Source of the DNA: Balanoglossus misakiensis
Taxonomy: Eukaryota > Hemichordata
Direction of reading: 5' to 3'
Assembly (NCBI GenBank): GCA_040954595.2
Contig: CM082590.2
Coordinates: 2,604,001 to 2,668,000 of the forward strand
Length of the DNA: 64,000 nucleotides
The position numbers and the translations under genes are program-made. Of this stretch, positions 13,551 to 25,142 are shown in pieces. The notes under the pieces were generated by a model. It was not told where the DNA came from. It worked only from the letters and a program-made list of their open reading frames with translations, and ran no database searches. The first letter of the stretch is position 1. Each line of letters begins with the position of its first letter.

Positions 13551-15139
13551 CCTCGTTTATTGACGGAATTCTGTTTTGAGGCGCAGAACACATAGATAGG
13601 CATATGTGCATAAGAAAGTTTTCCACTATAGACTCTGTACATCGAGAGATAGTTCTAAAATTTCCATGGTTGCTTCCAAACACAGCCTCGTTTGTTTACA
13701 AAATTCTGTTGTGATGCGCAGAACACATATATAGGCCTATGCGCATAAGAACGTTTTCCACTAGACTCTGTAGATCGACGGATAGTTCTAAAATTTCCAT
13801 GGTTGCTTCCAAACAGCCTCGTTTATTTACCGAATTCTGTTGTGAGGCACAGAACACATTGATAGGCCTATGTGCATAAGAAAGTTTTCCACTATAGACT
13901 CTGTAGATCGAGAGATAGTTCTAAAATGTCCATGGTTGCTTCCAAACACAGCCTCGTTTGTTTACAAAATTCTGTTGTGATGCGCAGAACACATATATAG
14001 GCCTATGCGAATAAGAACGTTTCCACTAGACTCTGTAGATCGACGGATAGCTGTAAAATTTCCATGATTGCTTTTAAACAGCCTCGTTTATTTACCGATT
14101 TCTGTTGTGAGGCGCAGAACACATAGATAGGCATATGTGCATAAGAAAGTTTTCCACTATAGACTCTGTAGTTCGAGAGATAGTTCTAAAATGTCCATGG
14201 TTGCTTCCAAACACAGCCTCGTTTGTTTACAAAATTCTGTTGTGATGCGCAGAACACATATATAGGCCTATGCGCATAAGAACGTTTCCACTAGACTCTG
14301 TAGATCGACGGATAGCTGTAAAATTTCCATGGTTGCTTTTAAACAGCCTCGTTTATTTACCGATTTCTGTTGTGAGGCGCAGAACACATAGATAGGCATA
14401 TGTGCATAAGAAAGTTTTCCACTATAGACTCTGTAGATCGAGAGATAGTTCTAAAATGTCCATGGTTGCTTCCAAACACAGCCTCGTTTGTTTACAAAAT
14501 TCTGTTATGATGCGCAGAACACATATATAGGCCTATGCGCATAAGAACGTTTCCACTAGACTCTGTAGATCGACGGATAGCTGTAAAATTTCCATGGTTG
14601 CTTTTAAACAGCCTCGTTTATTTACCGATTTCTGTTGTGAGGCGCAGAACACATAGATAGGCATATGTGCATAAGAAAGTTTTCCACTATAGACTCTGTA
14701 GATCGAGAGATAGTTCTAAAATGTCCATGGTTGCTTCCAAACACAGCCTCGTTTATTTACCGATTTCTGTTGTGATGCGCATAACACATAGATAGGCCTA
14801 TGCGCATAAGAACGTTTTCCACTAGACTCTGTAGATCGACGGATAGTTGTACAATTTCCATGGTTGCTTCCAAACAGCATCGTTTATTTATTGAATTCTG
14901 TTGTGAGGCGCAGAACACGTAATAGGTCTATGCGCATAAGGAAGTTTTCCACCAGACTCTGTAGATCGACGGATAGTTGTAAAAGTTCATGGTTGCTTCC
15001 AAATACAGCCTCGTTTATTTACCGATTTCTGTTGTGAAGCGCATAACACATAGATAGGCCTATGCGCATAAGAACGTTTTCCACTAGACTATGTAGATCG
15101 ACGGATAGTTGTACAATTTCCATGGTTGCTTCCAAACAG
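13551..15139 (+). repeat. 1,589-bp tandem duplication, right copy
   Basis: This copy carries every rare mark of the left copy at +1,589 bp; for example, ttctgttatgatg sits at about 14,501 and gtgaagcgc at about 15,035. I saw no indel between the copies. The sharing of many private changes argues for a recent event. After about 15,140 the sequence continues with standard gatttctgttgtgaggcgc monomers. Confidence 0.9.
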
Positions 15140-15318
15140 CCTCGTTTATTTACCGATTTCTGTTGTGAGGCGCAGAACACATGATAGGCCTATGCGCATA
15201 AGACATTTTTCCACTAGACTCTGTAGATCGACGGATAGTTCTAAAATTTCCATGGTTGCTTCCAAACAGCCTCGTTTATTTACCGAATTCTGTTGTGAGG
15301 CGCAGAGCACGCAATAGG

Positions 15319-15846
15319 CCTATGCGCATAAGAAAGTTTTCCACCAGACTCCGTAGATCGACGGATAGTTGTAAAATTTCCATGGTTGTTTCCAAACACA
15401 GCCTCGTTCATTTACAAAATTCCGTTGTGATGCGCTGAACACATACATATGCCTATGCGCATAAGAAAGTTTCCCACTAGACTCTGTAGATCGACGGATA
15501 GTTCTAAAATGTCCATGGTTGCTTCCAAACAGCCTCGTTTATTGACGGAATTCTGTTGTGAGGCGCAGAACACATAGATAGGCCTATGCGCATAAGAAAG
15601 TTTTCCACCAGACTCCGTAGATCGACGGATAGTTGTAAAATTTCCATGGTTGTTTCCAAACACAGCCTCGTTCATTTACAAAATTCTGTTGTGATGCGCT
15701 GAACACATACATATGCCTATGCGCATAAGAAAGTTTCCCACTAGACTCTGTAGATCAACGGATAGTTCTAAAATTTCCATGATTGCTTCCAAACACATCC
15801 TCGATTGTTTACAAAATTCTGTTCTGATGCGCAGAACACATAGATA
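15319..15846 (+). repeat. 264-bp tandem duplication (two monomers) with gcgctgaac variant
   Basis: The variant gcgctgaacacatacatatgcc occurs near 15,432 and 15,696, 264 bp apart. The flanking ccaccagactccgtag and ggttgtttccaaacacagcctcgttca repeat with it. The copies match to about 15,500 and 15,765, then differ (atgtccatggttgc versus atttccatgattgc). The left copy has attccgttgtg, a one-base private change. This gcgctgaac monomer normally opens the diverged cassette. Confidence 0.78.
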
Positions 15847-16756
15847 GGCCTGTGCGCATATGAACGTTTTCCACTATACACTGTAGATCCAGAGATAGTT
15901 CTAAAACTTCCATGTTTGCTTCCAAACAGCCTCGTTTATTTGCGGAATTCTGTTTTGAGGCGCAGAACACATAGATAGGCATATGTGAATAAGAAAGTTT
16001 TCCACTATAGACTCTGTAGATCGAGAGATAGTTGTAAAATTTCCATGGTTGCTTCCAAACAGCCTCGTTTATTTACCGATTTCTGTTGTGAGGCGCAGAA
16101 CACATAGATAGGCCTATGCGCATAAAAAACTTTTCAACTTTAGATCAACGGATAGTTCAAAAATTTCCATGGTTGTTTCCAAACAGCCTCGTTTATTTAC
16201 CGAATTCTGTTGTGATGCGTAGAACACATACATATGCCTATGCGCATAAGAAAGTTTTCCACTAGACACCGTAGATCGACGAATAGTTCTAAAATGTCCA
16301 TGGTTGCTTCCAAACAGCCTCGTTTATTGACGGAATTCTGTTTTGAGGCGCAGAACACATAGATAGGCATATGTGCATAAGAAAGTTTTCCACTATAGAC
16401 TCTGTACATCGAGAGATAGTTCTAAAATTTCCATGGTTGCTTCCAAACACAGCCTCGTTTGTTTACAAAATTCTGTTGTGATGCGCAGAACACATATATA
16501 GGCCTATGCGCATAAGAACGTTTTCCACTAGACTCTGTAGATCGACGGATAGTTCTAAAATTTCCATGGTTGCTTCGAAACAGCCTCGTTTATTTACCGA
16601 ATTCTGTTGTGAGGCACAGAACACATTGATAGGCCTATGTGCATAAGAAAGTTTTCCACTATAGACTCTGTAGATCGAGAGATAGTTCTAAAATGTCCAT
16701 GGTTGCTTCCAAACACAGCCTCGTTTGTTTACAAAATTCTGTTGTGATGCGCAGAA
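15847..16756 (+). repeat. Diverged-monomer cassette, copy 2
   Basis: The cassette opens with catcctcgattgtttac and tatacactgtagatcc, then follows cassette copy 1 at +4,356 bp to about 16,756. The 124-bp marker monomer is at 16,118-16,241. Private changes are ggcctgtgcgc near 15,847, gatccagag near 15,887, gacaccgtag near 16,265 and gcttcgaaac near 16,573. Confidence 0.75.
16118..16241 (+). repeat. 124-bp marker monomer, occurrence 2
   Basis: It lies 4,356 bp after occurrence 1 and is again exactly 124 bp between gcgcata sites. It is followed by gcgtagaac and cgacgaatag. Confidence 0.88.
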
Positions 16757-19100
16757 CACATATATAGGCCTATGCGCATAATAACGTTTTCCACTAGACT
16801 CTGTAGATCGACGGATAGTTGTAAAATTTCCATGGTTGCTTCCAAACAGCCTCGTTTATTTACCGAATTATGTTGTGAGGCGCAGAACACATAGATAGGC
16901 ATATGTGCATAAGAAAGTTTTCCACTATAGACTCTGTAGATCGAGAGATAGTTCTAAAATGTCCATGGTTGCTACCAAACACAGCCTCGTTTGTTTACAA
17001 AATTCTGTTGTGATGCGCAGAACACATATATAGGCCTATGCGCATAAGAACGTTTCCACTAGACTCTGTAGATCGACGGATAGCTGTAAAATTTCCATGG
17101 TTGCTTCCAAACAGCCTCGCTTATTTACCGATTTCTGTTGTGAGGCGCAGAACACATGATAGGCCTATGCGCATGAGACATTTTTCCACTAGACTCTGTA
17201 GATCGACGGATAGCTGTAAAATTTCCATGGTTGCTTCCAAACAGCCTCGTTTATTTACCGATTTCTGTTGTGAGGCGCAGAACACATGATAGGCCTATGC
17301 GCATGAGACATTTTTCCACTAGACTCTGTAGATCGACGGATAGTTGTACAATTTCATGGTTGCTTCCAAATACAGCCTCGTTTATTTACTGATTTCTGTT
17401 GTGATGCGCATAACACATTGATAGGCCTATGCGCATAAGAACGTTTTCCACTAGACTTTGTAGATCGACGGATAGTTGTACAATGTCCATGGTTGCTTCC
17501 AAACAGCCTCGTTTATTTACCGAATTCTGTTGTGAGGCGCAGAACACGTAATAGGTCTATGCGCATAAGGAAGTTTTCCACCAGACTCTGTAGATCGACG
17601 GATAGTTGTAAAATTTCATGGTTGCTTCCAAATACAGCCTCGTTTATTTACCGATTTCTGTTGTGATGCGCATAACACATAGATAGGCCTATGCGCATAA
17701 GAACGTTTTCCACTAGACTCTGTAGATCGACGGATAGTTGTACAATTTCCATGGTTGCTTCCAAACAGCCTCGTTTATTTACCGATTTCTGTTGTGAGGC
17801 GCAGAACACATAGATAGGCATAAGTGCATAATAAAGTTTTCCACTAGACTCTGTAGATCGAGAGATAGTTCTAAAATTTCCATGGTTGCTTCCAAACACA
17901 GCCTCGTTTGTTTACAAAATTCTGTTGTGATGCGCAGAACACATATATAGGCCTATGCGCATAATAACGTTTTCCACTAGACTCTGTAGATCGACGGATA
18001 GTTGTAAAATTTCCATGGTTGCTTCCAAACAGCCTCGTTTATTTACCGAATTCTGTTGTGAGGCGCAGAACACATAGATAGGCATATGTGCATAAGAATG
18101 TTTTCCACTATAGACTCTGTAGATCGAGAGATAGTTCTAAAATGTCCATGGTTGCTTCCAAACACAGCCTCGTTTGTTTACAAAATTCTGTTGTGATGCG
18201 CAGAACACATATATAGGCCTATGCGCATAAGAACGTTTCCACTAGACTCTGTAGATCGACGGATAGCTGTAAAATTTCCATGGTTGCTTCCAAACAGCCT
18301 CGTTTATTTACCGAATTCTGTTGTGAGGCGCAGAACACATAGATAGGCATATGTGCATAAGAAAGTTTTCCACTATAGACTCTGTAGATCGAGAGATAGT
18401 TCTAAAATGTCCATGGTTGCTTCCAAACACAGCCTCGTTTATTTACCGATTTCTGTTGTGATGCGCATAACACATAGATAGGCCTATGCGCATAAGAACG
18501 TTTTCCACTAGACTCTGTAGATCGACGGATAGTTGTACAATTTCCATGGTTGCTTCCAAACAGCATCGTTTATTTACCGAATTCTGTTGTGAGGCGCAGA
18601 ACACGTAATAGGTCTATGCGCATAAGGAAGTTTTCCACCAGACTCTGTAGATCGACGGATAGTTGTAAAATTTCATGGTTGCTTCCAAATACAGCCTCGT
18701 TTATTTACCGATTTCTGTTGTGATGCGCAAAACACATAGATAGGCCTATGCGCATAAGAACGTTTTCCACTAGACTCTGTAGATCGACGGATAGTTGTAC
18801 AATTTCCATGGTTGCTTCCAAACAGCCTCGTTTATTTACCGATTTCTGTTGTGAGGCGCAGAGCACGTGATAGGCCTATGCGCATAAGACATTTTTCCAC
18901 TAGACTCTGTAGATCGACGGATAGTTCTAAAATTTCCATGGTTGCTTCAAAACAGCCTCGTTTATTTACCGAATTCTGTTGTGAGGCGCAGAGCACGTAA
19001 TAGGCCTATGCGCATAAGAAAGTTTTCCACCAGACTCCGTAGATCGACGGATAGTTGTAAAATTTCCATGGTTTTTTCCAAACACAGCCTCGTTCATTTA
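16757..19100 (+). repeat. Mixed 130-133-bp monomers, with a 130-bp duplication
   Basis: This mosaic is dominated by 130-bp types ending in cacatgatagg...cgcatgagacatttttcc, cacgtaataggtc...ggaag and agcacg(t)aataggcc. A single 130-bp monomer is duplicated at about 17,163-17,293, where gcgcatgagacatttttcc plus gctgtaaaatttcc occurs twice. Some monomers have the one-base-deleted catggttgc with aaatacagcc. No gene is seen. Confidence 0.72.
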
Positions 19101-19900
19101 CAAAATTCTGTTGTGATGCGCTGAACACATACATATGCCTATGCGCATAAGAAAGTTTCCACTATACTCTGTAGATCGACGGATAGTTCTAAAATTTCCA
19201 TGATTGCTTCCAAACACATCCTCGATTGTTTACAAAATTCTGTTGTGATGCGCAGAACACATAGATAGGCCTATGCGCATATGAACGTTTTCCACTATAC
19301 ACTGTAGATCGAGAGATAGTTCTAAAACTTCCATGTTTGCTTCCAAACAGCCTCGTTTATTTGCGGAATTCTGTTTTGAGGCGCAGAACACATAGATAGG
19401 CATATGTGAATAAGAAAGTTTTCCACTATAGACTCTGTAGATCGAGAGATAGTTGTAAAATTTCCATGGTTGCTTCCAAACAGCCTCGTTTATTTACCGA
19501 TTTCTGTTGTGAGGCGCAGAACACATAGATAGGCCTATGCGCATAAAAAACTTTTCAACTTTAGATCAACGGATAGTTCAAAAATTTCCATGGTTGTTTC
19601 CAAACAGCCTCGTTTATTTACCGAATTCTGTTGTGATGCGTAGAACACATACATATGCCTATGCGCATAAGAAAGTTTTCCACTAGACTCCGTAGATCGA
19701 CGAATAGTTCTAAAATGTCCATGGTTGCTTCCAAACAAAGCCTGGTTTGTTTACAAAGTTCTGTTGTGATGCGCAGAACACATAGATAGGCCTATGCGCA
19801 TATGAACGTTTTCCACTATACTCTGTAGATCGAGAGTTAGTTCTAAAATTTCCATGTTTGCTTCCAAACAGCCTCGTTTATTTACGGAATTCTGTTGTGA
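19100..19900 (+). repeat. Diverged-monomer cassette, copy 3
   Basis: The order is gcgctgaac, catcctcgattg, tatacactg, cttccatgtttgc, gtgaataag, the 124-bp monomer (19,539-19,662), cgacgaatag, aacaaagcctgg and gagttagttc. It matches copy 4 at about +2,615 bp up to near 19,898, where this copy switches to gttgtgaggcgcagagcacg while copy 4 keeps gttttgaggcgcagaacac. The switch marks a recombination join. Confidence 0.75.
19539..19662 (+). repeat. 124-bp marker monomer, occurrence 3
   Basis: It lies 3,421 bp after occurrence 2. It is the first occurrence followed by the aacaaagcctgg monomer, near 19,735, which also follows the later ones. Confidence 0.88.
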
Positions 19901-21300
19901 GGCGCAGAGCACGTAATAGGCCTATGCGCATAAGAAAGTTTTCCACCAGACTCTGTAGATCGACGGATAGTTGTAAAATTTCCATGGTTGCTTCCAAACA
20001 GTCTCGTTTATTTACCGATTTCTGTTGTGATGCGCAGAACACATAGATAGGCATATGTGCATAATAAAGTTTTCCACTAGACTCTGTAGATCGAGAGATA
20101 GTTCTAAAATTTCCATGGTTGCTTCCAAACACAGCCTCGTTTGTTTACAAAATTCTGTTGTGATGCGCAGAACACATATATAGGCCTATGCGCATAATAA
20201 CGTTTTCCACTAGACTCTGTAGATCGACGGATAGTTGTAAAATTTCCATGGTTGCTTCCAAACAGCCTCGTTTATTTACCGAATTCTGTTGTGAGGCGCA
20301 GAACACATAGATAGGCATATGTGCATAAGAAAGTTTTCCACTATAGACTCTGTAGATCGAGAGATAGTTCTAAAATGTCCATGGTTGCTTCCAAACACAG
20401 CCTCGTTTGTTTACAAAATTCTGTTGTGATGCGCAGAACACATATATAGGCCTATGCGCATAAGAACGTTTCCACTAGACTCTGTAGATCGACGGATAGC
20501 TGTAAAATTTCCATGGTTGCTTTTAAACAGCCTCGTTTATTTACCGATTTCTGTTGTGATGCGCAGAACAAATAGATAGGCATATGTGCATAAGAAAGTT
20601 TTCCACTATAGACTCTGTAGATAGTTCTAAAATGTCCATGGTTGCTTCCAAACACACCCTCGTTTATTTACCGATTTCTGTTGAGATGCGCATAACACAT
20701 AGATAGGCCTATGCGCATAAGAACGTTTTCCACTAGACTCTGTAGATCGACGGATAGTTGTACAATTTCCATGGTTGCTTCCAAACAGCATCGTTTATTT
20801 ACGGAATTCTGTTGTGAGGCGCAGAACACGTAATAGGTCTATGCGCATAAGGAAGTTTTCCACCAGACTCTGTAGATCGACGGATAGTTGTTAAATTTCA
20901 TGGTTGCTTCAAAATACAGCCTCGTTTATTTACCGATTTCTGTTGTGATGCGCATAACACATAGATAGGCCTATGCGCATAAGAACGTTTTCCACTAGAC
21001 TCTGTAGATCGACGGATAGTTGTACAATTTCCATGGTTGCTTCCAAACAGCCTCGTTTATTTACCGATTTCTGTTGTGAGGCGCAGAACACATGATAGGC
21101 CTATGGGCATACGACATTTTTCCACTAGACTCTGTAGATCGACGGATAGTTCTAAAATGTCCATGGTTGCTTCCAAACAGCCTCGTTTATTTACCGAATT
21201 CTGTTGTGAGGCGCAGAGCACGTAATAGGCCTATGCGCATAAGAAAGTTTTCCACCAGACTCCGTAGATCGACGGATAGTTGTAAAATTTCCATGGTTGT
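19901..21300 (+). repeat. Standard monomers between cassettes 3 and 4
   Basis: Parts of 20.4-21.3 kb follow 18.2-19.1 kb at roughly +2,225 to 2,230 bp; for example, the aaacagcatcg monomers and the cacatgatagg then agcacgtaatagg pair. A small internal deletion near 20,620 (gactctgtagatagttc, missing tcgagaga) shortens one monomer. No gene is seen. Confidence 0.68.
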
Positions 21301-22620
21301 TTCCAAACACAGCCTCGTTCATTTACAAAATTCTGTTGTGATGCGCTGAACACATACATATGCCTATGCGCATAAGAAAGTTTCCCACTAGACTCTGTAG
21401 ATCGACGGATAGTTCTAAAATTTCCATGATTGCTTCCAAACACATCCTCGATTGTTTACAAAATTCTGTTGTGATGCGCAGAACACATATATAGGCCTAT
21501 GCGCATATGAACGTTTTCCACTATACTCCGTAGATCGACGGATAGTTCTAAAATTTCCATTGTTGCTTCCAAACAGCCTCGTTTATTTACCGAATTCTGT
21601 TGTGAGGCGCAGAACACGTAATAGGCCTATGCGCATAAGAAACTTTTCAACTTTAGATCGAGAGATAGTTCTAAAATTTCCATGGTTGTTTCCAAACACA
21701 GCCTCGTTCATTTACAAAATTCTGTTGTGATGCGCTGAACACATACATATGCCTATGCGCATAAGAAAGTTTCCCACTAGACTCTGTAGATCGACGGATA
21801 GTTCTAAAATTTCCATGATTGCTTCCAAACACATCCTCGATTGATTACAAAATTCTGTTGTGATGCGCAGAACACATAGATAGGCCTATGCGCATATGAA
21901 CGTTTTCCACTATACACTGTAGATCGAGAGATAGTTCTAAAACTTCCATGTTTGCTTCCAAACAGCCTCGTTTATTTGCGGAATTCTGTTTTGAGGCGCA
22001 GAACACATAGATAGGCATATGTGAATAAGAAAGTTTTCCACTATAGACTCTGTAGATCGAGAGATAGTTGTAAAATTTCCATGGTTGCTTCCAAACAGCC
22101 TCGTTTATTTACCGATTTCTGTTGTGAGGCGCAGAACACATAGATAGGCCTATGCGCATAAAAAACTTTTCAACTTTAGATCAACGGATAGTTCAAAAAT
22201 TTCCATGGTTGTTTCCAAACAGCCTCGTTTATTTACCGAATTCTGTTGTGATGCGTAGAACACATACATATGCCTATGCGCATAAGAAAGTTTTCCACTA
22301 GACTCCGTAGATCGACGAATAGTTCTAAAATGTCCATGGTTGCTTCCAAACAAAGCCTGGTTTGTTTACAAAATTCTGTTGTGATGCGCAGAACACATAG
22401 ATAGGCCTATGCGCATATGAACGTTTTCCACTATACTCTGTAGATCGAGAGTTAGTTCTAAAATTTCCATGTTTGCTTCCAAACAGCCTCGTTTATTTAC
22501 GGAATTCTGTTTTGAGGCGCAGAACACATAGATAGGCATATGTGCATAAGAAAGTTTTCCACTATAGACTCTGTACATCGAGAGATAGTTCTAAAATTTC
22601 CATGGTTGCTTTCAAACACA
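21300..22620 (+). repeat. Diverged-monomer cassette, copy 4, with 389-bp duplication
   Basis: The gcgctgaac monomer occurs near 21,343 and 21,732, a 389-bp (three-monomer) offset; the catcctcgatt monomer is repeated with it. The second set runs into the full cassette: tatacactg, cttccatgtttgc, gtgaataag, the 124-bp marker, cgacgaatag, aacaaagcctgg, gagttagttc and gtacatcgag. Confidence 0.75.
22154..22277 (+). repeat. 124-bp marker monomer, occurrence 4
   Basis: It lies 2,615 bp after occurrence 3, consistent with duplication of the whole cassette. The next marker monomer is 6,983 bp away, the longest gap before the super-HOR join. Confidence 0.88.
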
Positions 22621-24080
22621 GCCTCGTTTGTTTACAAAATTCTGTTGTGATGCGCAGAACACATATATAGGCCTATGCGCATAAGAACGTTTTCCACTAG
22701 ACTCTGTAGATCGACGGATAGTTCTAAAATTTCCATGGTTGCTTCCAAACAGCCTCGTTTATTTACCGAATTCTGTTGTGAGGCACAGAACACATAGATA
22801 GGCCTATGTGCATAAGAAAGTTTTCCACTATAGACTCTGTAGATCAAGAGATAGTTCTAAAATGTCCATGGTTGCTTCCAAACACAGCCTCGTTTGTTTA
22901 CAAAATTCTGTTGTGATGCGCAGAACACATATATAGGCCTATGCGCATAATAACGTTTTCCACTAGACTCTGTAGATCGACGGATAGTTGTAAAATTTCC
23001 ATGGTTGCTTCCAAACAGCCTCGTTTATTTACCGAATTCTGTTGTGAGGCGCATAACACATAGATAGGCATATGTGCATAAGAAAGTTTTCCACTATAGA
23101 CTCTGTAGATCGAGAGATAGTTCTAAAATGTCCATGGTTGCTACCAAACACAGCCTCGTTTGTTTACAACATTCTGTTGTGATGCGCAGAACACATATAT
23201 AGGCATATGCGCATAAGAACGTTTCCACTAGACTCTGTAGATCGACGGATAGCTGTAAAATTTCTATGGTTGCTTCCAAACAGCCTCGTTTATTTACTGA
23301 TTTCTGTTGTGAGGCGCAGAACACATGATAGGCCTATGCGCATGAGACATTTTTCCACTAGACTCTGTAGATCGACGGATAGTTGTAAAATTTCATGGTT
23401 GCTTCCAAATACAGCCTCGTTTATTTACCGATTTCTGTTGTGATGCGCATAACACATAGATAGGCCTATGCGCATAAGAACGTTTTCCACTAGACTCTGT
23501 AGATCGACGGATAGTTGTACAATTTCCATGGTTACTTCCAAACAGCCTCGTTTATTTACCGATTTCTGTTGTGAGGCGCAGAACACATGATAGGCCTATG
23601 CGCATAAGACATTTTTCCACTAGACTCTGTAGATCGACGGATAGTTGTAAAATTTCCATGGTTGCTTCCAAACAGCCTCGTTTATTTACCGATTTCTGTT
23701 GTGATGCGCAGAACACATAGATAGGCATATGTGCATAATAAAGTTTTCCACTAGACTCTGTAGATCGAGAGATAGTTCTAAAATTTCCATGGTTGCTTCC
23801 AAACACAGCCTCGTTTGTTTACACAATTCTGTTGTGATGCGCAGAACACATAGATAGGCATATGTGCATAATAAAGTTTTCCACTAGACTCTGTAGATCG
23901 AGAGATAGTTCTAAAATTTCCATGGTTGCTTCCAAACACAGCCTCGTTTGTTTACACAATTCTGTTGTGATGCGCAGAACACATATATAGGCCTATGCGC
24001 ATAATAACGTTTTCCACTAGACTCTGTAGATCGACGGATAGTTGTAAAATTTCCATGGTTGCTTTCAAACAGCCTCGTTT
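22620..24080 (+). repeat. A/B and 130-bp monomers with one-monomer duplication
   Basis: Standard A/B monomers are followed by 130-bp types. The rare gtttacacaattctg occurs near 23,817 and 23,949, about 132 bp apart, inside two nearly identical monomers with gcataataaag: a recent single-monomer duplication. A palindrome-half variant, ggcatatgcgcataag, lies near 23,202. Confidence 0.75.
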
Positions 24081-25142
24081 ATTTACCGAATTCTGTTGTG
24101 AGGCGCAGAACACATAGATAGGCATATGTGCATAAGAAAGTTTTCCACTATAGACTCTGTAGATCGAGAGATAGTTCTAAAGTGTCCATGGTTGCTTCCA
24201 AACACAGCCTCGTTTGTTTACAAAATTCTGTTGTGATGCGCAGAACACATATATAGGCCTATGCGCATAAGAACGTTTCCACTAGACTCTGTAGATCGAC
24301 GGATAGCTGTAAAATTTCCATGGTTGCTTTTAAACAGCCTCGTTTATTTACCGATTTCTGTTGTGAGGCGCAGAACACATAGATAGGCATATGTGCATAA
24401 GAAAGTTTTCCACTATAGACTCTGTAGATCGAGAGATAGTTCTAAAATGTCCATGGTTGCTTCCAAACACAGCCTCGTTTATTTACCAATTTCTGTTGTG
24501 ATGCGCATAACACATAGATAGGCCTATGCGCATAAGAACGTTTTCCACTAGACTCTGTAGATCGACGGATAGTTCTAAAATTTCAATGGTTGCTTCCAAA
24601 CAGCCTCGTTTATTTACCGAATTCTGTTGTGAGGCGCAGAACACATAGATAGGCATATGTGCATAAGAAAGTTTTCCACTATAGACTCTGTAGATCGAGA
24701 GATAGTTCTAAAGTGTCCATGGTTGCTTCCAAACACAGCCTCGTTTGTTTACAAAATTCTGTTGTGATGCGCAGAACACATATATAGGCCTATGCGCATA
24801 AGAACGTTTCCACTAGACTCTGTAGATCGACGGATAGCTGTAAAATTTCCATGGTTGCTTTTAAACAGCCTCGTTTATTTACCGATTTCTGTTGTGAGGC
24901 GCAGAACACATAGATAGGCATATGTGCATAAGAAAGTTTTCCACTATAGACTCTGTAGATCGAGAGATAGTTCTAAAATGTCCATGGTTGCTTCCAAACA
25001 CAGCCTCGTTTATTTACCGATTTCTGTTGTGATGCGCATAACACATAGATAGGCCTATGCGCATAAGAACGTTTTCCACTAGACTCTGTAGATCGACGGA
25101 TAGTTCTAAAATTTCAATGGTTGCTTCCAAACAGCCTCGTTT
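24081..25142 (+). repeat. 531-bp tandem duplication (four monomers)
   Basis: The rare taaagtgtccatgg occurs at 24,181 and 24,712 (agtgtcc positions), 531 bp apart. gcttttaaacag and tttcaatggttgc follow at the same offset. The boundaries, about 24,081-24,611 and 24,612-25,142, are approximate to within a monomer. Confidence 0.82.
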
